Shown piece by piece: positions 46,529-58,800 of a stretch of DNA of 64,000 nt (position 1 is the stretch's first letter; every line of letters starts with the position of its first letter). The notes beneath the pieces were generated by a model, which saw nothing but the letters and a program-made list of their open reading frames with translations, was not told the origin of the DNA and searched no databases. The translations under genes were made by a program, and so were the position numbers. The stretch covers positions 11,098,001 to 11,162,000 of the forward strand of contig CM075101.1 of NCBI GenBank assembly GCA_037576195.1, given 5' to 3'. The stretch comes from Phytoseiulus persimilis. Taxonomy: Eukaryota; Arthropoda; Arachnida; Mesostigmata; Phytoseiidae.

Positions 46529-46546
46529 TGTTGATCAAATATCAAA
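46529..46546. promoter_or_regulatory. Paired TCF/LEF-like sites in omb intron 1
   Basis: GATCAAATATCAAAC contains two ATCAAA cores (46534-46539 and 46541-46546), seven bases apart, in a block that also has ATTAGC and CATTGTTG. ATCAAA is the core of TCF/Pangolin sites, and omb is a Wingless-responsive gene in flies. Function here is inferred only. Confidence 0.3.
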
Positions 46547-46614
46547 CGATTACAGAGGGCCGCTCGGCTTTCACTCAGCTCGATTCGCCTGATGGGGAGC
46601 GCGCTCCGCCGATC

Positions 46615-46634
46615 AAAAAAAAAAAAAAAAAAAA
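46615..46634. repeat. 20-nt poly-A run in omb intron 1
   Basis: Twenty A residues followed by GAATAA. It could be the tail of a very degraded plus-strand retroposon, but nothing recognisable precedes it. Confidence 0.9.
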
Positions 46635-48371
46635 GAATAACCTCGCTCGTCTAGAAGCACCGCTCGTTAGCGACGGCGTAATGTCTTTGCGCCGCAGAAG
46701 TGGGCGATCGAGACGGCTTTTGTATCCTGCGAGGCGTCGTGTTTTTTCGCGTCATTCGAGCTGCCCATGAAGGATGTCGCGGAGCTCCTGCGTCACGCAG
46801 AACTTCGAACAATTGTGCGTTTCCCGGGGAACCTTGAACTTTCCACAGTTCGCGGCATCGGGTTTGGTTGTCAGCGGCTCGTGGCCGCGGCTGACGTTCG
46901 GACCGATCAGGTGGACGCGATCCGAGAGGAAAATTATTGTTTCGTTTGTTCAACTGCTGACGCGGTCAATGAGCGACCCTACCTCGTCGCTTGAGTTGCT
47001 AAAATGTTACCAACTCCTCTTGAAGATGGACGTTCTGGCGTCGGCGAGGCGTCCAGGATTCGCGGCGCGCCTGCTTAAGTCTACGAATCGTACGACGAGC
47101 ATTACGCTCCCCGTTCTGTCGCTTCAGCCTCACGCGGCGCCGCGTCTCACCAGCCGTTTGTTAAAACCGCTCAACTGACTAAACTACGCGGAGCTCTCTC
47201 AGATTCCCTCGCGTCGCTGTTTGACTCTGTAGCTAACTTCGATGACGGATCGGAAGTAGAGTTGGGCGGTGAGAGGGCCAGAGATAACGTGGGTTTTCGC
47301 GTGCGAACTAGTTTTCGCAAGCCGGCGAGGATCATAATGTAGACACCGTGGGCCGCCATAAAACACGCTTCGCACAGAACTCGTCGTTCTCTGTTGGGGG
47401 CAGGACTTGTTTCGACTGTGTTGAAAGTTGGAACGATGAAAATTTATAGTGCCAGCCTAACACGAGCGGCTGAACGGACGACCGAACGAAAAAGCGGACG
47501 GCCGACCGACCGGACGAACTGATGGACAAACTGACGGAAACTCTTTCGGGCGTTCGCCAGCTCTGAGAATTCTCCGTGGAACGGCCAACGAGAGGGAGTA
47601 GGAAACTGTCAGTGTCGTCGGGGCTCGTTTTCGCAGTCGCCTTTTCCCGATTACGGCGGCGGCGGCGGGGACGACGAAATACTTAGCGGCTTACCGGGAA
47701 CTTGCAACGACGACGAGGATCCAGCCAACGCGCTGCGCAGAAGATGGAGCGGCGAGATGGGAGGTGAGAACGGGAGGGGCAACCGGCGCCTGAGAGAATT
47801 CCGAAGTCTGCCCTCTTGGTCCCTGCGTTTCCAAAACCCAGCTCAGGGTCCGATGAGATCGCAGGTCCCGGGGTCGCTTCGGGACGGGCTGGATCATCAG
47901 TGCGACTGGATTGAGACTTCTCATCTTGTTATGATCGATCGTGGCGGGGACGCTCATGGGACTTTCTTTGAAAATCGTTTCCGACTTGTATGTGGACGAC
48001 GTCATCATCGCCCCGGTCATAGTCTTCACGGCGTGTAGCTCGTGTTGCTGATTGTTTGAACAGCTAGCGCGTTGGCTCACAATCACAGGAGATCGGGGTA
48101 TTGCGTGAGAGGTGTATTATTTCGGTGCCAACGGTGAGGTGAAGGGTGTTGTTCTTGATGCTTGCTGCTGCCGCTGCTGTACGTAGACATCATGGCCCGC
48201 CTGCCTGATTCGCTAGATGGATCGCGGAGTGGATGGCTGGCTGGCGGGCTGGCTGACGGGCCGACCGACCGGGGTATCGCTTCACAGCATCAACAAACCC
48301 TCCTGGCATCTGTTCCTTCCTCTCGCTCTGCCTGCGCACGGGAGGATATGCAGAAGCCCAAACATCTACAA

Positions 48372-48387
48372 ACACACACACACACAC
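48372..48387. repeat. (AC)8 microsatellite in omb intron 1
   Basis: Eight uninterrupted AC units. About 130 bp upstream lies a GGCT/GGCG/GACC low-complexity stretch. Confidence 0.9.
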
Positions 48388-50939
48388 TCATTCGCTTTCT
48401 TCTCACTGACTGAAACGAGGTGAGAGAGAAGAGAGTTAGCGAAAACGAGCAGGAGATAAAATAAAGCGTCGGTCCGTCAGTCGTTCGCGGGGAGCGCCGA
48501 GGAGCCTAGCGATTCATAACGACGCGGGCCGGCTGTGTCACGCAGGCACTGAGGCGACGAGGGTGACAAGGGTTTCCTTTTTACGCGAAGGTAGGCGAGC
48601 CTTGTCACTTGCTCGAGGCTACCGAAAACGGTTACGTGACGTCTTTTCGAGAGGTGACGATCACGGGACTCTTCGGCCGCGTTGACAGCTGCCGCTTGTC
48701 GAACCTAACAAGGATTTGAACAAAAGAGAACGGCCAAAACGTGGATCGCTCAACTTCAGGACGACGGAGAAACATCGTTCCAGGCTTCGAATCTCTTGAT
48801 CATCGTTCTAGATGAGCCACTCTCCCTCCCTGAGATTCCTCCCCATCACGAGTCCAGGCAACATCGATCCCTTTTCAACTCGGGAAAGCTCGCCGACTTA
48901 ACAAGTGCTGAAGAATTCGTTAATTCTTTTGGCGAGAGTTTATGTCTTCTGTTTTATTCCTCGGCGAACATCCTCAGCCGGCGAGCACTCGATGGGAGAT
49001 ACGATCACCGAGCTCCTGATAGAGCAGAGGTGGAGAGATAAGTTGACAGACAGATTAACAGAGCGATGAAAAGAGCGGAAGAGTCGCTGTGGGAGATTCG
49101 CAGGGACGATCTGTTCGCGACACCGTAGTCGCGATCCGGGACCACCAACAAGGTGCGCGGAAAACCTGTAAACTGTTCACTTCGTCGTAGTGTTTCTTTG
49201 CTGGAGACGCCTTCTACGCGGCTCCGATAGTTGTTGTTGACGATGTTTGGAGCTTATTACTCCTGTCCGTCGCGGACCTCGCGCCCCCGAAGTTCCCCAC
49301 ATGAATCATCACTCCGGTACAATTGGTGACGACTGTGCATCACCGCCGACATCGTTGTCCCGAACTTCTCCCAACCCGTTTCTCAGGATGCGAAGTCATC
49401 GTTAAAGCCGATGAGAGGCTGCCACGCCGTGATGGAGCGTAGTAACGATAACCCCCCTGTTCCGCCGACTCGAATTTTCGTGAAAATTCCCTTCGTAGCT
49501 TTCGCAGCTTCCGCCGAGAAGCCTCCTCGCTCTCACAGTGGCCCACCGATACCGAGTCAAAGTTTATTGAAGCCAAACGAGGAGTCATCTAATAAATAGC
49601 GATAAATACAAACAGCATTTCCAATACGTCCCGGCCGACGGGATGTCATTTGGCACGACAGCCGTAAAAATACTTCTTTATCGAGTTGTCCGAAGCGGGG
49701 GAAAGTCGGGAAAAAATCGGTTCTCGGCAACGGACGTGCGAGAAAAATTATCTAAAACGACGGTGGGAATTAAATTCGCTGTTCCTTCAGCGAATTCCGT
49801 TCGAACATCGGGTACATTCAGTGTTGGACACGTCGACTGCGTGAAGATGCTCGAGGGAAACTCGGGGCGATCTCGAGGAGACTTCCTAATCATATTTACA
49901 GCGCGTTTCACTCGAGGCGTCACCACCGCATGGCCGAATCGTTCCTTTCTTCAGCGCCGTAGAGAGGTTTCCGGCCATCTCGTGACAGATCGCCTGTTAC
50001 AACGCGTCCGATTCGAGTTCCATGAAGGTTGGTCTGTGCCGACGGAGCCCTTCTCGAGAGCCAGGGAGAACGTCTGCAGTTTAGCGACCGATCAAAAAGC
50101 GATCCATACTCGTAGAGCAGAGCTAGCGAGTCTGGCGTCAGAACATATCGTGCAGGCGGATAGATGGATGAATGATCCTCCTCGAGGAGCGTCGACGCTG
50201 CTGGCACTCCTACGATGCTGTGAGGGAACTCGTTTCGCTCATCTTTATTCCATGATCCGCTCCGATCGTCGGATTCCAGCTCCGCGCGTTCCGATTATTT
50301 CTGGTGCCCATCCAGCCCCGCGTTCCGTGATCTGGCGGCGGAATTATCGACGGATCACCGTCTTTCCAACCGATTGAGCTCAGGGGGCAGCAGCTCCTCT
50401 GTCCTCGCGACGGTTGACCTCCCGAGCCGGATCTCCGGACAGTTTTCGAGCGATCGTCACGTCGAGAGAGACGCTGGGATTCACTGAGCAGCGCGAAATC
50501 CGCGGGCTGTGCGAGATTTTCAGGTTGTTGTGATTTTCGGCAGCGATCCACTTGCCTCATCGTCGGTCATCCGAGCGGTGGCCGCGAGTCACATAATCAA
50601 GCGTGAGTTAATCCGCTTGACAGGATCCTTTTAGATTGACGTTATTTACGCACGTAAACGGTGGGCCGTTAAATCGCGCGAGACGTGTCGAACGGGTCGC
50701 ACAGTGCGTTGTCAAAGTGCGGAGTTGTCTTCTGGCCGGGCCGTGTTTGACCTGTTTGAGGAAGAGTGTGTGCGGTAAACGTATTTCTGTTTATGTGTGT
50801 GTTCTGTGCATGCGAGTCCGTGTGTGCGGGACGCATTCGTTTTCGTTATCCCAAGTGGGTGTGCGGGCCATAAACTCGCTCGAGTGAGGTCAATACGAGC
50901 TGCGAACTATTGTCGCCCGCGGTGATCGCGACAAACATG

Positions 50940-51230
50940 CACGGACTGAACGACGAACGAAACCTTTTGGCGCGGTAGATGGCCGGCACCGGAGTAGTAA
51001 GCGACGGCACGCCATGATAATGCGGAATAATTGTCAGCTAGCTAATATAATGAGCCGGGCGAGACTTCGTAGATCTGACGGGCAGGTTGGCAGCTAAACG
51101 AGCCAGCTCATTTAAGCGATGAGTTACTCGCACGTAGCTCGTTAATCAGGGCGCCGTGAATTCACACAAACTGCACGCAGCGCTGTTCCGGTCATAAAGC
51201 CCGCGAACTGCATCTATTATGAACGCTCTC
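50940..51230. promoter_or_regulatory. Candidate enhancer block A in omb intron 1
   Basis: Dense homeodomain-type motifs: TAATTG (51028-51033), CTAATATAATGAG (from 51042), GTTAATCA (51141-51148) and a Caudal/Hox-like CATAAA (51193-51198). The sequence around them lacks open frames and simple repeats. The octamer GTTAATCA recurs in block B. Confidence 0.3.
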
Positions 51231-54005
51231 AGGCCACAGCTTCAGCGACTGCGTATTTCTGTCACGACAAACCTCAACGACAGAGGTGCTGAATCATTAA
51301 CGTCAACGGCACCGCTCTCTCTCTCTCTCTGAACTCCAGGTGAGTCAGAGTTGGCGAAGAACTCCGTCCCGAGCCCTCCAGTCGGCGGCCCCGCTCGGAA
51401 TGCGTCGGTCGGGACCTCGAGTCGACTCGAGCGTCCTCGATCAAGGTGGTAGATTTGGAATCACAGAGAGACGAGAGGAGATCCTCCGCCAAAATGCTTC
51501 AGATGAATGGGAGCGCCGCCGTGCTAGCTGTCGCCGCTGATGTCGCATCGGCACGCTTTGTTCGGCCGAGTTCGCTCCGACTATGGTCACTGGTCCGTGC
51601 GGATCTTCTTCGAGTGAATCTTCCCGCTGTTGAGAGCGAGCGCAATTATGCTCACTCGCTCGCTCTCGGGCGGCCATCTGACGAACTGCTAATTCCTGCC
51701 GCACCGAACATTCGGCAGGCGAGCCGCGGCCAGGACTCAGGGCAAAGAAATCTATCGGTTGAGCTCTCGAGCATCTCCATGAACTGTCGGACGAACTTTG
51801 TCGGTTCGTTGCATCCCGGCTGCTCGTACCATCTCGTCGAGGAAGCTAAGATGCGGAGCAGCAGACAGGCAGAGGGATGAGCGCGCTGCATCCGATGCCG
51901 CGCACCATCGAGCACAGATGCAGGGCAGCTGCAACTCCGCGCACACCGTTCCCGAAGCCCGATTTGCACCTCCCGACAATGATATCACCGCGACAATTCA
52001 TTCGCCGAAGCTATCATTGCAGAGCCCGCGTTCTCCTGGAACTCCGATTCATTGGGGGGGGAGAACCGTTCGCGCACGTCGGACCTTCGAGGACCGAGGC
52101 TCGGTCCTGGGGTCCCTCAGTGTCCACCCCTTCCGCTCGTTCCCATGACCCGTCCCGGTTTCCGTAAAACTCGTAGCCCCACTGGAAGATGATCGCAGAT
52201 ACGATGAGAAAGATCTCCATGAACGGAGCGGAGATGAAGCGGGCTGAGAGTGGGTTATGATAAGCGGGATTTTGCGGGATAGCAATGTAGATGAAGATAA
52301 CTCGGACGGGCGGGAGAGATATCAGCGACGGCGATCTTCACTGGTCATCAGAGGTTCTCAGCCGCGGCGAGTTAGGATTTTTCACCGGCTTACCATCGCT
52401 GCGCCTTGGGGGAAACCAGAAGACAACGCCGGCAGAAGTGAACTGACGCCACTTGTTCGGTGGAGACCGGGCAGTAATTAGCCGGGGAACGTTTCTCTTC
52501 TCCTTTCGGTAGATCGTATCAGGGCCAGCTTTGTTGATCTTACCCCTGCTATAACAAGCGTGTCGCTCGCTGTGTCGACCGCGGTTGAGCGTTTTGGCGC
52601 TTTTCATCGTACCGCGGCCCTGGCGGCGGTCGAATTCATGTTTGTTCCTCTTCCTCTATATCGCGCGTTCGTCCTTTTCTTCCATCTTGATTGTCTTTGC
52701 CGCCGCCGCAGCCATTCTACGGCAGACGACGAAGCGACTTGAGACACTGGGCGGTGAAACACCGACTTCGAGTTGTTTGTCATCCTAGCAAAAGACAAGC
52801 TCCGCGGGGAGCAGATGCCTAATGAGTCTGTTTCAGCTTGGTCAGCAACATCGTGATGAGTGAGAGCACTGCCATCAACAACATATAGATCGTCTTCGTC
52901 GGTGAACAAAGTATACGATGACTGTTCTTGAGGCCGAACTCCTTTCCAAACGCATTGAGTAATTTTTGATGACGTCAGGCGTTGCCACGATGTCAACTGA
53001 CGCGAAAGCGATGGAAACGAGATCTTCGGCGATGCCCGCCGACGCACTTTCGCACACGAGGAGCAGAAGCGTGCCTTGCACGCTCCATTCTTTGCGGCGA
53101 CTCAGGACGCGTTCTCCTCAAGCAAGGACCTCCAGCGCTGAACAAATTGTTGCGCTTATATTGCTAGCAAGGTGTTGAAGTGTTGAGAGCGAGCTGATTT
53201 ACACGCAGAGCTGTCAAAGTACACGAGAGAGGATGGCCGTTGGCCGGACAAACTGTTCGGCTCATCCAGCAATCACATCATATCGTGGGGTACAGGATCG
53301 TTCCAGTACGGACGAGAGGCGTTGCCGTGAACGCCCACTGGAGGGCTTTATGGTTCGGCCATCAACTATGTCACTCGGTATGCCTGGCTGGAGTCTTGCG
53401 GCCTGTCAGGACAATGATCACGAGAATCCACGGCCGCCGCCATCGGTTCGTTTCCTCGCTGCTGGGCTGTGATATTGATTCAAAGCTCCCTCATGGAGAT
53501 TCAATCGAGGCCCGCATAACAGGTTCAGTTACACACTCAGGAATGAGTTGTCCTCCCGTCTCTGATCATAGAGCTCAGCTTCGCGAGCTCCGAAAGCGGC
53601 GGCTCGTATCAATTGCGTTCAGCTGAGCGCACATTCGGAGCTTGTTGAGCGACGAGGCGGACCATGCGGGCCAGTGTTCAGAATTATCCCCATTTCCCCA
53701 AGGGCATCCCCGATTCATTTCGTGTCCCCGACTATTCTCAACCCCGGATTTCGGAAAAGCTGTGAAACGCCGCGACTTGATGGAAGCTAATTGTGGAAAT
53801 CGTGTTTTGGGAAAGACATCAGGCGCTTCAGAAAACCCGGAGCCATCGCTCTGGGTCGATTGGCGTCGTTGTTCTCCACCCGCTCGCCAGGGTTCGTCTG
53901 CAGCTCAACGAACAGGCCGGAATTCACAAGTGTTGTCGGATAAGACTTCGCGACTACCAGCCGTGGAATCAAGTGCCGTCCGGCGAGGATTCGTTCCGAG
54001 ATCTG

Positions 54006-54013
54006 TCACACCT
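54006..54013. promoter_or_regulatory. Perfect T-box half-site inside omb intron 1
   Basis: TCACACCT is the reverse complement of the consensus T half-site AGGTGTGA. It is embedded in CTGTCA-CACC-TGACAG, whose arms are TALE (Meis/Hth-like TGACAG) sites. This would permit autoregulation, but a single 8-mer is weak evidence. Confidence 0.3.
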
Positions 54014-55532
54014 GACAGAGTGCTGAACAGCCTGTTTTTGCTTTGTAGCAATCTCGCTGCTCTCCGCTCTTTTCCCTCATTAACCGATTGCCGCGTCAGC
54101 CACCCGAGCGATATTCGGATTTGCATGCCTCTCTCTCGACCTCTCTCATTCTCATGTAAAAGTGAGAATCGAGTCGCGGAGGGGAATGAGCGAGTTCGCG
54201 GCTAGAGGACGGAATATAGGAGTTCGTGGTGATGCGCTCGATCGCGTCATGATCGACGGCTTCTGTCAACTGCAGCTGTTTGGACACTGTCTGTGGACGG
54301 TATGATCCCGGGAACAAGGAATATCCGTCGCTTGGTTCGTCGCGGCGTCAAACGTTCTTTAGGCGGACAGCCATAGGTGATCAGATCATGTTGAACAGTT
54401 AGGTCGTCGTGACTCATTCTGGTTTCTTACTTGGCTGGAAAAAGGTGTCGATGCTCCGTCATCATTTCCGTCGTGGCTCGGATACGCCGCAATCGATCGC
54501 GGAGGTTTCAGGACTCGCAGAACCGCGGATGCTATCCACATTTCACGACGTGTCCGCGAAGTGAGCGATGCGGATTGCGCGTCGAGCTGTGTCAAGTTGG
54601 CAGTGCAGGGGCTGTCGCTGCAGCGCAGTTGTCGGAGGAACGTCGACGGACTACGATCCGTGAGGACTCCATTGTCGAGGGGACCCCACGTGTGCGTTAA
54701 TCAACGCGGTTTCCGACGTTCTCGTTGTCAACGGAACGTTTTCCCGCAAAAAGGGGGCGGGCGGGCGTCCGTTCCTCTGTCTGTCGACGCTTGCCTGTGA
54801 GCCACTCAACAGCTTGTCGAGATGACAAGATTATTCGCCGGCCTCAGGGTTTGTGTGAGAAACGCCTAGAAAAGGGCTCCGGTTCGCTCGCGATAATTTC
54901 GCTGCTCTGCTCGTCGCACGACTCCGCTCGTCCATTCATTGATTCTATTTCACTTTTCGCTTCCATGTTCAACATATATATTTTCCTCCGCAAGTCGGTT
55001 TCGTGAAAAGTCACGCGTCATCGAACAACGCCTGCCGTGCTCGCTCGTTCGTTGCCAAGCCACGTTCGTTGTTGGCGTCGACTCGATCTGCTGGGCGCGA
55101 GCGAAGGCGTGGTCTTCTTTACTCTGCTTTTCTTTTCGCTCGTCTTCGAAATAATAATATAAATGGATTTTTCTCTATTCCTCTCCTGCTCGGCCTGATC
55201 GAGTCTTTGACGGCGCTTTGCGACAGGCTAACTGGCTGAAGAACAGAACTTCTAATGGTTTCGGCTTTGTCCGAATTCTTCGACAGCCCTTGACAACCGC
55301 GTCTCACATCGAACGACCTGATCGAGCGGCCGGTTCGAGGGGAGAGCTCGTCCGGCTCCTGAAGATCACTCCGGAAATCGCTCGAAGCGGTTGACGGAGT
55401 GAACTCCGACTGCATTCCGTTCCGGAGAACTGCGGCTTGGACCCTCGGCTGGGGAAAGAGATCTGAAATGCAGACGCCGCTTCAGACGAACGCAAGCTAT
55501 AAAATTGAAATAAATTGTTCAATTAATTTCAG

Positions 55533-55800
55533 GCGTATGTTCCCGCCCTTCAAAGTGCGCCTAGCCGGACTAAACCCAAAAGCAAAGTACGTGATGTTGA
55601 TGGACATCGTCTCAGCGGACGATTGTCGTTACAAGTTTCAAAATCGTCGATGGGTAGTCGCGGGCAAAGCCGATCCCGAGATGCCGAAGCGGATGTACAT
55701 CCACCCTGATTCGCCGGCGACAGGGGAACAGTGGATGCAGAAAGTGGTATCCTTCCACAAACTCAAGCTCACCAACAACATTTCGGACAAACACGGTTTC
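55533..55800 (+). CDS. bi: Omb/Tbx2 exon 2 (central T-box)
   Basis: Acceptor attaatttcag ends at 55532. The exon starts with the third base of Arg144 and ends at donor TTC|gtgagt (55801) in phase 0. It encodes [20 protein letters not shown], the [20 protein letters not shown] block and ends in [11 protein letters not shown]. Relative to vertebrate TBX2/3 it differs only by scattered substitutions (for example QNRRWVV where vertebrates have HNSRWMV), so the DNA-binding fold should be intact. Confidence 0.97.
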
Positions 55801-58800
55801 GTGAGTACTTTCGTATTTTAGAGCCGTGGCTAAAATACTGCGGGAGGGGCGCGAAATTCGCGTGAAGGGGAAGTTCCGAGATGGAACCCAGTTTCGAATA
55901 AGGTGATGTTTCATTTCCCGAGTTGCAAGCTGCCGGTTGGGTGTCGGAGGTTGAGACCCTTCAACTTCTGAGGTACAGCAAGCGGAATCATGAGATATGT
56001 ATGTTTCTCCAACTTCGAGAGGTTTTCATGAACGGGTCCTGCCACCCCGAAAACTCCCCACCTCCTCATGAGTTCCGAAATTGGCGAGCGTCAACGGCGC
56101 CCACGCCTACTCATGCGAGGACCTGGAACTCGATCGAGATCCAGGGAAGGGCCGTAATTACGTGGAATTCAGAGCAGCATGGTGACCCGAATGAGCCGTG
56201 TTGATCCGCCCTTTGAACGATGACAGTGTCCGAGGTGTCTGTCCGAGTGAAATGATTGATCGCCGCTCGGCCACGGTCGGTCCGGCGCGAATGGTCTCCC
56301 TTGGCATCCGCTCTCGGATTTTCGCTCGCTGCGGTGCCAAGAGACAATCTCTGGGAAATGCTGAGCAATCTTGTCTGAGTCGTTTATTTCTTTTTTTTTT
56401 TGTCATGTTAGATTCCTGTCGCTCTCTTCTCGCTGATTTTCCGCGAACTTGGCAAACTAGCGTTCCGGAGAAGTGACTGACGAGCCATCATCTCTCTGTT
56501 CTGGGTGAAAATTAGCTCTCGAAGTAGATGCGTGGGCGCCGCCGCCGGACAGCGACCACAACAAAAAGAAGCAGAAGACGTTATCTGATCAGATTCTTAT
56601 CAATCGTCAATCACCGCAGACACTGTACCGACAGAGTTCGTGGCCGCCGAGCGAAAGACTCGAGTCCGAGTCTCACGCGGATTCCTGGTTCGCTCACGGG
56701 TCGTTTCACGGGTGGCGCGGCGATTACGACGACCTATTCCGTCTCTGTGGGCAAAGAGCAATTGCTAAAAACACCTCGAGCTTCCGCATCTCCGTCGATA
56801 GTGTCTTCCAAAGAATGAACGGGAGAGCTGATTCCGAAAACTGAATCGCTTGACACCAGCTCGGGAAGATCGAGGGCGTTTGTCTCGCAGATGTCGACGG
56901 AGATCACAACAACAGGGAAGAACCTTCCGCGAACGGCCTAGATAACGTATCATTCAATCAGTTCTAGGGTCTGGCTCTCTTGTTGGTTCGCTGCTGTGTT
57001 ACCTGTCGGGGAGCGTTCAGGGAGGAACGGAGGAGGAGAGACCGAGCATAGGTCTCTCCGGTGCTCCTACCCCCCTTGTACTCCCATGCTAGGTTTAAGG
57101 AGAGTTTGAGCCGGCCCCCTCTCCATCGACTCCTTCTCCAGGTTTCTGACGCTGTGTCCGAACCTGATGGTGGAGGTGGACGTTCGATGAGCACCGAATT
57201 GGATATTTTTTCATGAAGAAACGAAGTGAGCGATTGAGAGGAGAAGTTTGAGAGGAGGAAAGCGTTGATGTCATGCTATGGATCTGTCTGGCCGCCCGGG
57301 GGGTGCGTTTCCGAGGGCGAGCTATTGACAGCAGTTAGCTGATAATGGCTCAACAAGTACACGGAGAACAGTGAGAAAAACAAAATCGAACACGACCCAC
57401 ATGACGAACTGATAACGCGATATCTGATTTGTGACAATCGAAGAAATCGAATGCGAGTGCATGGGGCACAGACCGAAGGGGGGCATTGGATTCTTCGCTC
57501 AACTTATCGCTCGTGTCATTCGATCCGCTCAATGTCGAGATAAAGGACGTGGACGCAGCGGACAAGCGTCTAGCATTAATGAATCGCTCGAATCGCCGTT
57601 GCTGGATGAAGTCAGTCGTGACGGATCCGTTAGATCGCTTTGATGGACATCGTTACAATCCGGGAACCGTCCACAGAAAATACACCGGTTGCGCAGTCGT
57701 TCGAGACTTCCAGCCGAGGATATTTCCGAGCATGGTTGGTTTCTCGTCCTCGTCATTCATCCAGCTCGGACACCATCGCCTCCAGACAGAGGCAGTCTCC
57801 GCAGGGACTTCTCGCGCGGTTCACGAATCTCTGTTCGAAATCATGGGAAGAGGGGGGACAACGGAACGCCGATTTGAGTTTTCGCACTCGGGGCAAGGTG
57901 AGCCGAGAATTTCCAGACGAAGAATCAGAGATAAAACATCGTTGTTTGGGGGGATGGGGAATGGCGGGTGAGAAGTGCGATCGCACTAAAGACGGCGAGA
58001 CGAATCAACGGTACCCGACGTAGCGAATGTTTTGACTGGAGCTTCCGTTCGAGCGAAGACAGAGTGGAGACGGTCTGAGAGCGTCTCGGAGACCACGGCG
58101 GTGTTTCCACGAACGGCTTTGGCCCATCGACCGACCGTGGTGTCCCTTTGTTTGACTTCGCAGACATCTAATTCATCTCATCCGCTCTCTGAGTAACCTC
58201 AAACATTCGAGCACGCTCACTCCAGACGGGCATTATGAGCGGTCCGCCACTCACTTCGTGCGTACCGTGTGGCATCGTACAGTCAGTCACTCGAACCATT
58301 CATTGGGAAGGGTGTGATTTTGCCGTGCAGGCGTCTGCCGGAACTTCTCCGAAGTGATTTCATCTGATATCTTGATGTCTTTCTCATATCGACTTCGTTC
58401 GAGTCGACCGGATTCTGAGGGCACGGTCGAGTTTGTCGGAATCTTGGAGACGTCATTCACTTGAGCGTGAAGATACTTCTGTTCATTGTTAGTGACCCGT
58501 CGGTCCGTCCGCCCGCCTGCCCGCCCGCCCGCTCGCAAGCCAGAACGAACTCAATTCTCAACATCGTTCACGTACACAAAAAGAAAACGATACGTTCCAA
58601 CTTCGGAACGACCCGAAGTCCTACAACCTTGGCCTACAGCGAGGAGTAGTTTCAGTCGATAAGAGGAGCAAAAGCGTATATTCTACGTCACTCCGAAGTC
58701 ACTGTGGATGAACATGGTGAAGACGTTTGCCCCAACGACTCATTGAGAAAATGAGCGCATGCGCCCGGTCATCAGCCACCGCTCCAGCACCGGTTGCGGC

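Larger units (their letters stand above)
41768..55532 (+). other. bi: Omb intron 1 (13.8 kb)
   Basis: Flanked by gtgagt and ttaatttcag. It has no recognisable exon; the longest open frame (49643-50377) has no known domain. It contains microsatellites, a 20-nt A run, a 12-nt G run and several motif-rich blocks listed separately. Dpp/Wg-responsive enhancers of fly omb lie in large non-coding regions around the gene, so regulatory content is expected here. Confidence 0.7.

Noticed and set aside
49643..50377. Longest plus-strand open frame (244 codons) in omb intron 1
   Set aside because: No recognisable domain or repeat, arginine/serine-rich composition typical of chance frames in GC-rich DNA, overlapping open frames on the other strand, and no splice or promoter context.
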